DNA from: Unio delphinus
Lineage: Eukaryota; Mollusca; Bivalvia; Unionida; Unionidae
NCBI GenBank assembly: GCA_029339505.1
Contig: JAQISU010000097.1
Coordinates: 4,210,001-4,274,000 of the forward strand
Direction of reading: 5' to 3'
DNA length: 64,000 nt
The position numbers and the translations under genes are program-made. The notes beneath the pieces were generated by a model that searched no databases, was not told the origin of the DNA, and worked only from the letters and a program-made list of their open reading frames with translations. Below, piece by piece: positions 49,223 through 59,351 of the stretch. Each line of letters begins with the position of its first letter. Position 1 is the first letter of the stretch.

Positions 49223-50137
49223 ATGAAAGAATTTGAGCTGGCAAGTGAAAAACTCCGTCATACTTCAAATCCAAATTTAAATTTTGATATAACAAGGAAT
49301 ATTAGATTAGTGCCCCATTTCAGAGAAGAAGAAGTAGACAAATACTTCTTTCGTTTTGAGAAAGTTGCTGAAAGTTTAAAGTGGCCAAGAGAATATTGGA
49401 CCATGTTATTACAATGTGTACTTACTGGTAGGGCTAGTGATATTTACTGTTCAATGTCCGTTCAGCAAAGTGGTGATTATGATGTGGTTAAAGAATGCAT
49501 TTTAAGAGGTTATGAGATAGTCCCTGAAGCTTATAGGCAAAAATTCAGAAATTACAGAAAAGAAGCTGGACAAACTCATGTCGAATTTGCTAGAGAAAAA
49601 GAGCAGATGTTTGATAGATGGCGTTTAGCCAAGAAAGTCAAACAAGATTATCAAAATCTCAAGCAAATTATATTAATTGAAGAGTTCAAAAACTGTGTTC
49701 ATAGTGATGTTAGAACTTATCTTGATGAGCATAAGATTGAAACCTTGGAAAATGCTGCTCGAGCTGCTGACGAGTATTCTTTGACACATAAAGTTCCTTT
49801 TGTTAACAAGATTTCTACTCAACAATCTTTTGGCAGGAAAGTATTTCCGCCTAATTCAAGCCCTTCTAAAACTCAAACTAACACAACTTTCAAAAATCAG
49901 ACTTCAGAGAAGTTTGATTCTAGATCCTTGTCTCTTCCGACGTGTAACTTTTGCAAGAAAAAAGGACACATTATTTCTGATTGCTACAAATTAAAAAATA
50001 GGTATCAGAATCAAGACAGACCTGTTCCAAATGCTCTTACTTCCAAGAGGTCAAGGTCACAGTCATGTACTGAAAGCAATACATTTGTTGGGTCTAATAA
50101 ATTCCAGTCTGATTTTATTAGGGAGAATTATGAATAA
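49223..50137 (+). CDS. gag: Gag: SCAN-like capsid domain and zinc knuckle
   Basis: 304 codons remain open from a Met that is probably internal, because the coiled-coil part lies upstream in other frames. Residues about 33-95 resemble the N-terminal capsid region of gypsy-type Gags. Residues about 95-190 (EAYRQKFRNYRKEAGQ..., then LIEEFKNCVHSDVRTYL) follow the pattern of the vertebrate SCAN domain, which is thought to derive from Gmr1-like Gag. C241, C244, H249 and C254 form a CCHC knuckle for RNA binding. The protein would assemble the virus-like particle in the cytoplasm. It ends with TAA at 50135-50137, in the same frame as pol. Confidence 0.85.
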   Translation: MKEFELASEKLRHTSNPNLNFDITRNIRLVPHFREEEVDKYFFRFEKVAESLKWPREYWTMLLQCVLTGRASDIYCSMSVQQSGDYDVVKECILRGYEIVPEAYRQKFRNYRKEAGQTHVEFAREKEQMFDRWRLAKKVKQDYQNLKQIILIEEFKNCVHSDVRTYLDEHKIETLENAARAADEYSLTHKVPFVNKISTQQSFGRKVFPPNSSPSKTQTNTTFKNQTSEKFDSRSLSLPTCNFCKKKGHIISDCYKLKNRYQNQDRPVPNALTSKRSRSQSCTESNTFVGSNKFQSDFIRENYE

Positions 50138-51652
50138 TTTATATCGAAGGGTTCTATATCACTCTTGGGTGATTCAGCCAATCCCACCCCTATTAAAATT
50201 TTAAGGGACACAGGAGCTTCTCAGAGTCTTTTATTGTCAAGTACTTTGCCTTTTTCTGAGAAGTCTTCTTCTAATGAAAGTGTTCTTATTCAGGGAGTAG
50301 AGTGCGGCTTTGTTAATGTTCCTCTCCATTGTGTAAATTTGTCATCAGACTTAGTGTCAGGACCTGTGACAATCGGAACAGTCTCGGTTTTACCTGTTGA
50401 GGGCATAGATTTATTGCTAGGCGACGACTTAGCTGGGAACAAGGTTGTGGTTAATCCACTTGTAACTGACAAGCCTAATTTGGATCAGAAAGTTGATCCA
50501 ATTGAAAAAGAAATCCCTGATATACTTCAAGTTTGTACAGTTACCAGAGCTATGGCAAAGAAAGCTCTTGAGAATGAAGTTGAAAAGGGCAGCATTCCCT
50601 TAGTTGACACATGCATAGGTCAGGTTTATGCTGTTGAAGGCAGCATTCCTTCGGCTGACATATGCATGGGTCAGGTTTATGTTGAAAAAGGCAGTAGTCC
50701 TTTAACTGACACTAGTATAGGTCAGGCTTTTGATGAGGTCACTTTTGCTCTTGGTTTAGATCAATCAGAAGGTATTGATCATAGTGATCTTCTTTTAACA
50801 ACTCATTCTCTTAATCAGGGTGATAAACGACAGTTACTTGCCGTTAAACAGGAAAAAGATCCTGAGATCTCCTGTTTGTTTCAAAGGGTCATAAATGAGA
50901 CTGAAGTCACTGAAGTTCCTATCTGTTATTTCATTAAAAATGGAATTCTTATGAGAAAATGGAGACCTCCCGAGGTACCTGCTGGTGATGAATGGTCAGT
51001 GAACTATCAAATAGTAGTTCCAAAACCTTACAGACAGGAAATACTTAATCTGGCCCATGAAACTCATTTGGCTGGTCATTTAGGGATTAATAAAACGTAT
51101 CACAAGATCTTGACTCACTTCTATTGGCCAAAAATCAAAAGTGATGTCAAATACTGTAGATCTTGTCATACTTGTCAAATGGTAGGAAAACCCAATCAGA
51201 AGATACGTAAGGCTCATCTGCAACCTATTCCTGCCTTTGACGAATCATTTAGTAGAATTATGGTTGATTGTGTGGATCCCTTACCCAAGACAAAGTCAAG
51301 TAACCAATACCTGTTGACCATAATGTGTGCGTCAACAAGGTTTTCAGAGGCTATTCCATTGAGGAATATAAAATATAAAACAGTAAAGGCTTTGATAAAG
51401 TTTTTTACTCAGTATGGTCTTCCCAAATCTATTCAGTTTGATCAAGGTTCAAACTTTATGTTTGGAATTTGCCAGCAAGTTATGAATGAATGCCCGATTC
51501 AGCAATTCAAGTTAAAAATGAAACTATGGTTTGAAAGAACTACAATGGAGAGAACTTTTGAGTCTGATAATGGAGTTGTGTCACTCTTGTTCATTCTTCT
51601 TACTTTTCTTCAAATTAGATATTACGGCCCTACAAAGTTAAAAAGAAAATGA
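50138..51652 (+). CDS. pol: Pol: protease and integrase (integrase before RT)
   Basis: The frame continues directly from gag after one stop codon; the first Met is at 50165 (residue 1 here). Protease: ILRDTGASQSLLL with Asp15, and a GIDLLLGDDLAG flap-distal motif at about 80-91. Residues about 139-190 hold three diverged 17-residue repeats (GSIPLVDTCIGQVY type). Integrase: a HHCC finger (H298, H305, C334, C337), then Asp368 (IMVDCVDPLP), Asp426 (FDQGSNF) and Glu462, with the D-35-E spacing, although residues 449-461 do not look like the conserved loop. The 3' part is degenerate and ends at 51652. The enzyme would insert the cDNA into the genome. Pol of other gypsy elements has RT before integrase, so the order here is notable. 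Confidence 0.85.
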   Translation, partial: FISKGSISLLGDSANPTPIKILRDTGASQSLLLSSTLPFSEKSSSNESVLIQGVECGFVNVPLHCVNLSSDLVSGPVTIGTVSVLPVEGIDLLLGDDLAGNKVVVNPLVTDKPNLDQKVDPIEKEIPDILQVCTVTRAMAKKALENEVEKGSIPLVDTCIGQVYAVEGSIPSADICMGQVYVEKGSSPLTDTSIGQAFDEVTFALGLDQSEGIDHSDLLLTTHSLNQGDKRQLLAVKQEKDPEISCLFQRVINETEVTEVPICYFIKNGILMRKWRPPEVPAGDEWSVNYQIVVPKPYRQEILNLAHETHLAGHLGINKTYHKILTHFYWPKIKSDVKYCRSCHTCQMVGKPNQKIRKAHLQPIPAFDESFSRIMVDCVDPLPKTKSSNQYLLTIMCASTRFSEAIPLRNIKYKTVKALIKFFTQYGLPKSIQFDQGSNFMFGICQQVMNECPIQQFKLKMKLWFERTTMERTFESDNGVVSLLFILLTFLQIRYYGPTKLKRK

Positions 51653-51893
51653 ATTAGTTAAATTATAGTATTAGTGCTCCTGGGATCTAAATTAATTATA
51701 GGAGTACCAGTATATTGAAAGAGATAGCCATGTTAAATATGTAATTAATTTAGTGGTACCTGTCCCACTTAGTGAAGGAATATCATCGGATTCTACTGAC
51801 ATTGGAGTGACAAATTGTTGGAATTCAGAAATTATGAAAAATCTAGACCAGAAACTTTTACATTTGCAAGTGCAAGAAAGAAATGAACTGAAA

Positions 51894-51942
<49 letters not shown>

Positions 51943-51969
51943 GAACACTTATGTCCAGATATTCTTACA
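51653..51969 (+). pseudogene. Integrase-RT spacer with (ATT)n expansion
   Basis: Open text PVPLSEGISSDSTDIG and QKLLHLQVQERNELK resembles the spacer before RT in related elements. An (ATT)n microsatellite (51897-51941) has expanded inside it and destroys the reading. Confidence 0.65.
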
Positions 51970-52600
51970 AGGACAAACAAAATTTTCATGACGTTGAAAT
52001 TGAAAATTCCATGCAGGATGAGTCCACTCAAACAGGAATACTTGAAAAAGGAAATTCAATATTTGCTGGAGAATGATTTAATCAAGCCCAGTAAAAGTGA
52101 TTGGAGTTCACCATGCATACTTGTTCTAAAACCAGATAAAACTTTCCATATGTGCACTGATTAAAGGAAGGTGAACAGAGTGACAAAAACAGATTCATTC
52201 CCATTACCAAGAATTGACAATTGTATTGATAAAATTGGGAATGCCAAGTATGTCACCAAATTTTGACCTTCTGAAAGGATTTTGGCAGATTCCACTACGG
52301 AAAGAGCAAAGGAAAAATCAACATTGTGACTCCAAATGGACTCTACCAAAAATAAAGAAAGTCCATTTCAACGTCTCATAAAAATGTTCATCACTGGTCT
52401 AGAAATTTGTGACGTCATCATCTACAACGACACCTGGAGAGAACATCTAGCAACAATTAGAAAATTCTTTGACAGACTCACTAATGTGTGTCTGACTGTT
52501 AATTTATTTAAAAGTGAGTTCTGCCCTGCTATAGTGGCTTTCTTAGGACATTTTGTGGGACATGGACAAGTTAAAAGGTTGAGGCTATTTCTAGATAATA
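51970..52600 (+). pseudogene. Reverse transcriptase domain, broken, catalytic box missing
   Basis: RMSPLKQEYLKKEIQYLLEN and DLIKPSKSDWSSPCILVLKP give the fingers. HMCTD followed by a stop marks the YRKVN site. FPLPRIDN and, one frame over, DLLKGFWQIPL give the first catalytic Asp region. After frameshifts the text jumps to FQRLIKMFITGLE and then VIIYNDTWREHLATIRKFFDR, where the YxDD box should precede IIYNDTW. Instead the Asp-Asp pair and its neighbours are absent. FLGHFVGHGQVK closes the domain. No RNase H follows. This copy could not make an active polymerase. Confidence 0.85.
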
Positions 52601-52732
52601 TAATTGCAGACGTTTTTTTCTTGTATAACAATTTATTATACTGTGTAATTTATACTAGTTCTTTTAACCTCAGATGTAAATTGGTTTGATAAAAAGAAAG
52701 TTTTATTATATAAACCTTTCTTTTTATTTTAT

Positions 52733-52741
52733 GGGGGAAGG
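52733..52741 (+). promoter_or_regulatory. Polypurine tract
   Basis: GGGGGAAGG directly before the 3' LTR, the usual primer site for plus-strand DNA synthesis. Confidence 0.85.
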
Positions 52742-53588
52742 TGTTACGTTTATTGGATTTAAATTATTTTTTTTTTTTAATTGTTAAATCCAAATTTGTC
52801 ATTTAGGGTTTAATATTCATTAATTGGGAGATTTTTCTGGAAAATTCAGGCTGACCTAGACTCGAGCTGTAAACAGGTTGACCTTGGCTTGTTGACCTGA
52901 TTCCTGACCCTGCTTTAGACATTGTCAACAAGCTTCTAAAACTATTGGTTAATTTCAAGGACAACTTTTTATTTTTAGTTCTTGGGGGTAGGAAATATCT
53001 AGATCTTTCTTTGAGTACATGATTTAGTGAAGGCAGACTCTTTCTGTGACCTTCCATTAACTTCCATGAAATCACGCGATCACTTGTTTACTTAAGAAAG
53101 CAGGTATGATATGAATCGTTGTTTGGGATAGAACAGTTCAGTAGAATCTGGGCTTTAAAGTTAATAGTTGTGTTTTTATGTTTGAGTGTTAATTTTAATT
53201 ACCTTGTACTGGACATTGTGTCAATTCATTGAAGCAAGTGGATTTATTTATTTATTTCGAGGAAAAGAAACTGTGTTTATAATTTCATTTGGATGATAAT
53301 AAAACAAGAACTGCATCACGTGACATTGTCAGCCATTTTGGATTACATCGTCAAGATTCGAACCTGGAACTATTAGAACATTTATTTATCAGGACTCTTG
53401 CAATTCCATTAGTGGATTATTATTGTGAATTCTATATTGGATTAATGTTGGATTTGATTCTCTAAAACCGTAAGTTTATTTACTTTATGAAAATAATTGT
53501 ACTTAATAAAATCATTGTTAACGTTATACAAGCGTGTTAGTTTTCACTCTTTCTGTGTTGCTGCTTATTCGAGCCTAAGCACGTAACA
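52742..53588 (+). repeat. 3' LTR
   Basis: Very similar to the 5' LTR, with scattered substitutions (for example GACTCGAGC versus GACTTGAGC), a T-run length difference and an altered TATA region. It carries ACCGTAAGTTT where the 5' LTR has ACCATAAGTTT. Confidence 0.95.
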
Positions 53589-53639
53589 CAACATAAAAGG
53601 ATCTTAAACCTGTGCTTATATCAACATGAAATTTATGAC

Positions 53640-53990
53640 ATTCAAAAAAGAAATTCAATTTTTAGTTCACAAAAATCGAATTTATTGGAATTGTTTCGTA
53701 AATTTCATGTAAGATAGAACTTATCTGACTCATTTCACAAATTTCATACAAGACAAAAATTGTTTTGCTCTTTTCATAAATTTCATATAAGATACAAATT
53801 ATTTGACTTGTTTAATAACTTTGTTATAAAAAAGAAATTATTTGACTAGTTTTATAAATTTCATATAGAATATAAATTATTTGACTCATTTAATAAATTT
53901 CATGTAAAAAAGAAATTATTTGACTAGTTTTATAAATTTCATATAAAACAAATTATTTGACTCATTTAATACATTTCATACAAGTTTATC
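53640..53990. repeat. Old minisatellite, unit about 39 bp, about 8 copies
   Basis: AAATTATTTGACTCATTTAA and TAAATTTCATATAAGA recur with indels. Confidence 0.8.
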
Positions 53991-54142
53991 TATATAATAA
54001 CTTATGATGTCAGTGTAATTATATCCAGATCAAAAGGAAGGCAGGAAGGATGTATATACATTAACTGCAAGTTAACACAATACAGGCTATATATTGAATA
54101 TTGATGATTCAAAATTTCTGAACATGTATTTTATTTTAAAAT

Positions 54143-54508
54143 TTTGATAAAGGAAGGTGGGTAAATTTTGGTAAAGGGAGGTGGGTAAAGTTTGTTAAAG
54201 GGAGGTGGGTACATTTGGTAAAGGGAGGTGGGTACATTTTGATAAAGGGAGGTGGGTACATTTTTGTTAAAGGGAGGTGGGTACATTTGGTAAAGGGAGG
54301 TGGGTACATTTTGATAAAGGGAGGTGGGTACATTTTTGTTAAAGGGAGGTGGGTACATTTTTGTTAAAGGGAGGTGGGTACATTTTGTTAAAGGGAGGTG
54401 GGTACATTTTGTTAAAGGGAGGTGGGTACATTTTTGTTAAAGGGAGGTGGGTACATTTTGTTAAAGGGAGGTGGGTACATTTTGTTAAAGGGAGGTGGGT
54501 ACATTTTG
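54143..54508. repeat. 24-26 bp G-rich minisatellite, about 15 copies
   Basis: Unit AAAGGGAGGTGGGTACATTT plus TGTT, with all G runs on the + strand. Open Gly- and Pro-rich frames on both strands are artefacts. Confidence 0.97.
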
Positions 54509-55207
54509 GTTTCTTATGTGCTTACTATTCCCATTGATTTTGCTCAAAATTGGAAGTCTCCTTTTCTAAATGAAGTTTCAAATACAGAATTTAAAAGACT
54601 ATATACATTAGAACACTCTTTTTTATGCAAATGAATATGCAGAACTTAGAAAAAAGTTTGAAAGATTTTAATCTGAATAGACAGAGATTTTGATCAAAAT
54701 AAACAGAGATAAAACAATTTTATAAATGTTTGCTGAGATGTTATGGACAAGAAACAAAGAAGAAAATAGATGCACTATTTTACCTTTACAGAATTGATCC
54801 TAACAGGGAGATAATTAATCAAGATAGTTAAGTAAGATAATTAATTAAGATAATTAATTAAGATAAGTAATCAAAATAAGTAATTAAGTAATGAAGATAA
54901 GTAATCAAGAAGAAAGACCTACTCTTAAAGTGACCAATCCTAAACAACACAATAAATATAATCTTCAACATTTAATGAATCATAAGATATAAATAACAAA
55001 CATAGCCAAATTAGAAATTTAATTATCAATTTAAACCTTTACAAATATCTCTTGTTTCAAGGAAATAAAACGTTGCTTATTGTTTAGAAGCAAGTTGAGT
55101 GACAGTAATGTAGTTCTATTTTTAAGAAAGATGAAAATGTCAGAGCAGATTTTCTGCAGAAGAAGGTAACTTAATTGTTTCTAAACTTGATAGTCTTCAA
55201 AAAATGT
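54509..55207. other. No gene seen; short AATTAAGATAA repeats at 54810-54905
   Basis: AT-rich DNA. GATAATTAATTAAGATAA-type words recur several times. Confidence 0.55.
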
Positions 55208-55638
55208 TTCAGTTATATCATTTTTACCTTGTATACTTGATAATAAGTCAGTTATATAATTATTACCATGTATACTTGATAATAAGTCAGTTATATCATT
55301 ATTGCCATGTATACTTGACAATAAGTCAGTTATATCATTTTTACCATGCATACTTGAGAATAAGTCAGTTATATCATTATTACCATGTATACTTGATAAT
55401 AAGTCAGTTATATCATTATTACCATGTATACTTGAGAATAAGTCAGTTATATCATTTTTACCATGTATACTTGATAATAAGTCAGTTATATAATTATTAC
55501 CATGTATACTTGATAATAAGTCAGTTATATCATTATTACCATGTATACTTGATAAAAAGTCAGTTATATCATTATTACCATTTGATAATAAGTCAGTTAT
55601 ATCATTATTACCATGTATACTTGATAATAAGTCAGGTC
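55208..55638. repeat. 39-bp minisatellite, 11 copies
   Basis: Unit CAGTTATATCATTATTACCA then TGTATACTTGATAATAAGT. A period of 13 codons keeps a 145-codon Tyr/Leu-rich frame open. It is not supported as a gene. Confidence 0.96.
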
Positions 55639-55659
55639 TAACTTCAAAAACAACACAGA

Positions 55660-56375
55660 CCCAGATCTGCTAATGCATAATGTTCTGGTAGATCAGGGTT
55701 AATGTAATGCATGATGTTCTGGTAGGTCAGGTTAATGTAATGTATGATGTTATGGTAGGTCAGGGTTAATGTAATGCATGATGTTATGGTAGGTCAGGGT
55801 TAATGTAATGCATGATGTTATGGTAGGTCAGGGTTAATGTAATGCATGATGTTCTGGTAGATCAGGGTTAATGTAATGCATGATGTTATGGTAGGTCAGG
55901 GTTAATGTAATGCATGATGTTATGGTAGGTCAGGGTTAATGTAATGCATGATGTTCTGGTAGGTCAGGGTTAATGTAGTTTGTTCAACCTATTAATCCTA
56001 AGAGACTGCACAGATCCAGATCTGCTAATGCATGATGTTCTGGTAGATCAGGGTTAATGTAATGCATGATGTTCTGGTAGGTCAGGGTTAATGTAATGCA
56101 TGATGTTATGGTAGGTCAGGGTTAATGTAATGCATGAAGTTATGGTAGGTCAGGGTTAATGTAATGCATGCTGTTCTGGTAGGTCAGGGTTAATGTAATG
56201 CGTGATGTTATGGTAGGTCAGGGTTAATGTAATGCATGATGTTATGGTAGGTCAGGTTAATGTAATGCATGATGTTATGGTAGGTCAGGGTTAATGTAAT
56301 GCATGATGTTCTGGTAGGTCAGGGTTAATGTAGTTTGTTCAACCTATTAATCCTAAGAGACTGCACAGATCCAGA
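55660..56375. repeat. 34-bp minisatellite in a 355-bp higher-order duplication
   Basis: Two blocks, each about nine copies of AATGTAATGCATGATGTTCT then GGTAGGTCAGGGTT. Each block ends in the same 45-bp non-array segment (AACCTATTAATCCTAAGAGA, then GATCCAGATCTGCT). Period of the large unit is about 355 bp. Confidence 0.95.
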
Positions 56376-56516
56376 TCTGCTGGCATATTATGTGGTTACA
56401 AATCTGCTGGCATATTATGTGGTTGCAGTTCTGCTGGCATATTATGTGGTTACAGATCTGCTGGCATATTATATGGTTACAGATCTGCTGGCATATTATG
56501 TGGTTACAGATCTGGG
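56376..56516. repeat. 27-bp minisatellite, 5 copies
   Basis: Unit AGATCTGCTGGCATATTATG plus TGGTTAC. It starts at the end of the second 355-bp block and reuses its AGATCTGCT. Confidence 0.95.
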
Positions 56517-56814
56517 TCTATGCAGTGGGATCCAACTTTAATGCATGTACTGGTATTTACTAAATTGCATTTGTAAAAAATTATTTGCAAAAATTTTGTA
56601 TTAATGTGATTTCATAACATCTTTTAAGTTAATTTTTTTTTTTTGGTGAAGACAAAAATACCATGTGTAAAACCCCCCCAAATAGGATTCATAATTAGTT
56701 TCAACATATGGCGTTGAAGCAAATTCATTTCATTATTTTTCACTGAAAACAAAAGAAGTGAAACAAAACATTTTGAGTATGCAAGTTCAAGTAATGTGAC
56801 CAGTCAGCAGTTAT

Positions 56815-57207
56815 CTGCATATACAATAAATACTTAAATCATTTGCTATTGCTGACATCTGCATATACAATAAATAATTAAATCATTTGCTATTGCTGAT
56901 ATCTGCATATACAATAAATAATTAAATATTTTGTTACTGCTGATATCTGTATATACAATAAATAATTAAATCATTTGCAATTACTGACATCTGCATATAC
57001 AATAAATAATTAAATCATTTGCTATTGCTGATATCTGCATATACAATAAATAATTAAATATTTTGTTACTGCTGACATCTGCATATACAATAAATAATTA
57101 AATATTTTGTTACTGCTGATATCTGTATATACAATAAATAATTAAATCATTTGCAATTACTGACATCTGCATATACAATAAATAATTAAATATTATGCTA
57201 TTGCTGA
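56815..57207. repeat. 44-bp minisatellite, 9 copies
   Basis: Unit ATCTGCATATACAATAAATA then ATTAAATCATTTGCTATTGC and TGAT. Two variants (TCATTTGCTATT and TATTTTGTTACT) are mixed. Confidence 0.96.
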
Positions 57208-57276
57208 CAAACCTAATCAAATTTTACTTTAAGGATTTTGTAAGAAATAAAATCATTTTCAATGTTTTGCAGAAAG

Positions 57277-57565
57277 TTGCTGTGGCTCATTGGTTAGTGT
57301 ATGACAGGATAAAACACTCGTGTCCAAAGCTGGCTCAGTGGTTAATGACAGGATAAAATGCTTGTGTCCGAAGCTGGCTCAGTGGTTAATGTATGACTGG
57401 ACAAAACACTTGTGTATGAAACTCAGTGGTTAAGTGTTGGACTTCTGACCAGAAGGGTACATGTGGGTTCAATTTCCATCACTGGATCAGTCCAGATTGG
57501 CTAACATTGTGTATCCTTGAGCTTAAAACTTGCCTTAATATTGTATATATAGCCAGCAAAGTCTT
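57277..57565 (+). mobile_element. Tandem copies of a tRNA-like head, then a SINE-3-like body
   Basis: GCTGGCTCAGTGGTTAATG recurs three times at about 46-60 bp spacing (57277-57420). The last unit runs on as CTCAGTGGTTAAGTGTTGGA (box A, about 57422), ending with box B GGTTCAATTTCC (57466-57477). TGTATCCTTGAGC follows, a common SINE body word. The upstream copies look like amplified heads. Confidence 0.55.
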
Positions 57566-58434
57566 GCTGTTTCATACAAATACTCCAAACCAAGAACCAG
57601 ACATCAATCAAAAAGTGGATGGGGAGTGAAGCAATTTTTATAAATTAGGAGAAAAAGTTGACACAGTGTGAATGCTGAGTGATTAATGATATATTGTAAT
57701 GTCAGACGTCAGATGAGCTATGTTTTAGCTAAACTAACAAGCAACATAGTAAGAAAAAAATTCTAATCCATACAATAATTTAGGCTTACTTTTAAAGTAT
57801 GACATAAACTTTTAAAAATATAAATAAAATTTGATTTAGTGTTTTAGTGCAAAGGAACACAAATAATTTTTTTAGTGGTGAGGTGCGTGGAATAAAATGC
57901 CAGTCAAAAAACAAAAGGGGTGGAGTATTTGGCACCCAAGATGACTGGATAAGTACGCGTGACCCAGATTTAGTCTGAACCAGAGTTAATCTCAAACTTC
58001 CAGACATCCTGGCACAGACTTAGTTGTTTACTTAGTTGTTTCTTCTGAAGCACACTTTGTAAAAGTATAGTATTTCACTGAATCCTCCACTCCTCTTCTT
58101 CTAGTTCTCCCCACCCCTCAAGACGGCGCCCGGTGCAACTTGCACCCCCCTAGCTACACCACTGCTTGTACCGACTTTTTCATCCTTGTACAATTTCTCA
58201 GAAATGGACATTAATAGTTGCAATTTGTCGTATTAAGCAAGTCCATGTGTTACTTCAAACCAAAACTTAGGCCTGACATAATAGGGTTATTAACTAAACA
58301 GGGGTCGAGATAAGCGGCAAATATTTGCATAACAAGGGATTTTTTTTTAGACCAGACCAAATCACTCAACATACAGAGGTTTTTGAGATAACTGAGGTCA
58401 AGATAAATGTTAGACTGTAGTTTATTCATGAAAC
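57566..58434. other. No gene seen; GC-rich possible transposon end near 58107-58164
   Basis: AT-rich DNA apart from 58100-58164, which on the - strand starts CAGTGGTGTAGCTAGGGGGG, a word known from the ends of hAT-type DNA transposons. No second end or target duplication was found. Confidence 0.4.
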
Positions 58435-58557
58435 TGACAATTGGATTCTTTAAAATTAGTATATTCATGAAATTGACAGATCCCATCAAATTTGTGTATT
58501 CATGAAATTGACAGATCCCATCAAATTTGTGTATTCATGAAATTGACAGATCCTAAT
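58435..58557. repeat. 35-bp tandem repeat, 3.5 copies
   Basis: Unit TATTCATGAAATTGACAGAT then CCCATCAAATTTGTG. Confidence 0.95.
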
Positions 58558-59340
58558 ATTTACCAATACAAGATTGTTTTGTACTAGTATGAACAGGAAA
58601 GTAATAGCAATATTTGTTTTACAAAAAATAATATCATATTCACAGATGCATGAAACGATATGTATGCCATTTTGGTGCCTATCCAACCATGGAGTATGAT
58701 GCAGAATCAGTTTACCAGTACATATATTACAGTAAAAGATTTCATCACAATTCTGCAAATTTTCATTCCAAATTGAACAACATCTAAAAACAAAAATACT
58801 TCAATGCCCATGATTTTTTAAGGATCCAAAAATATTATTCTTTACATTCAACACAATGCAATCACGAGGAGTTCTTCAGCAACACAAATTGCATATAATT
58901 CAAATCTAATAATAAAACCTAATATCTGAATTTTTTTAGAATTATCTGCCAAAGGTACTTAACAAATTCTTTGAAGTGCAAAGAAATTCCACAAGAGTAA
59001 AAATGAGCAAAGAAAATCTGCACAATTACAAAACCACGGCAAAGAATTCCTCTTTTAAAAAATTAATAATTTTGCAGAAAAATCCACTGGTGTGATCACC
59101 CATTCAAAATCAACTAAAGGACATGGCAATAACAGAACCTTTTAATATTATATATTTTTCATAATGTAATGATGCTGATATTCAGGTGAGGGGCTGATAT
59201 CACCTATTCATTAAAAGCTGAAATTATCTGCATCCAAACATTTTCTGCACACACTGGTGTACATTTTATACTCCTTACTGGTATTTCTCATGGCTGTTCA
59301 GCTACAATCGGCATAAGAGTTCTTTTATTGACATTTAGAT
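58558..59340. other. No gene seen
   Basis: AT-rich unique DNA. Confidence 0.55.
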
Positions 59341-59351
59341 TATATTTCCTG

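Larger units (their letters stand above)
47688..53588 (+). mobile_element. Gmr1-like Ty3/gypsy LTR retrotransposon, 5.9 kb, defective
   Basis: Two LTRs (846 and 847 bp, very similar) begin TGTTACG and end CGTAACA. The 4-bp target duplication CAAC is at 47684-47687 and 53589-53592. Between them are a PBS-like site, a gag with SCAN-like capsid and CCHC knuckle, a pol with protease then integrase, and only afterwards RT, then a polypurine tract. Integrase before RT, as in Ty1/copia, combined with gypsy-type domains and a SCAN-like gag, is the signature of Gmr1-like elements. It is defective: frameshifts in gag, a stop between gag and pol, a microsatellite in the integrase-RT spacer, a broken RT without YxDD, and no RNase H. 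Confidence 0.92.

Noticed and set aside
47748..53075. An identical 90-codon antisense frame found twice (47748-48020 and 52803-53075)
   Set aside because: It lies in the two LTRs of one element, so the duplication is explained by LTR identity. No protein motif.
55204..55641. 145-codon frame rich in Tyr and Leu
   Set aside because: By-product of a 39-bp array without stop codons in that frame.
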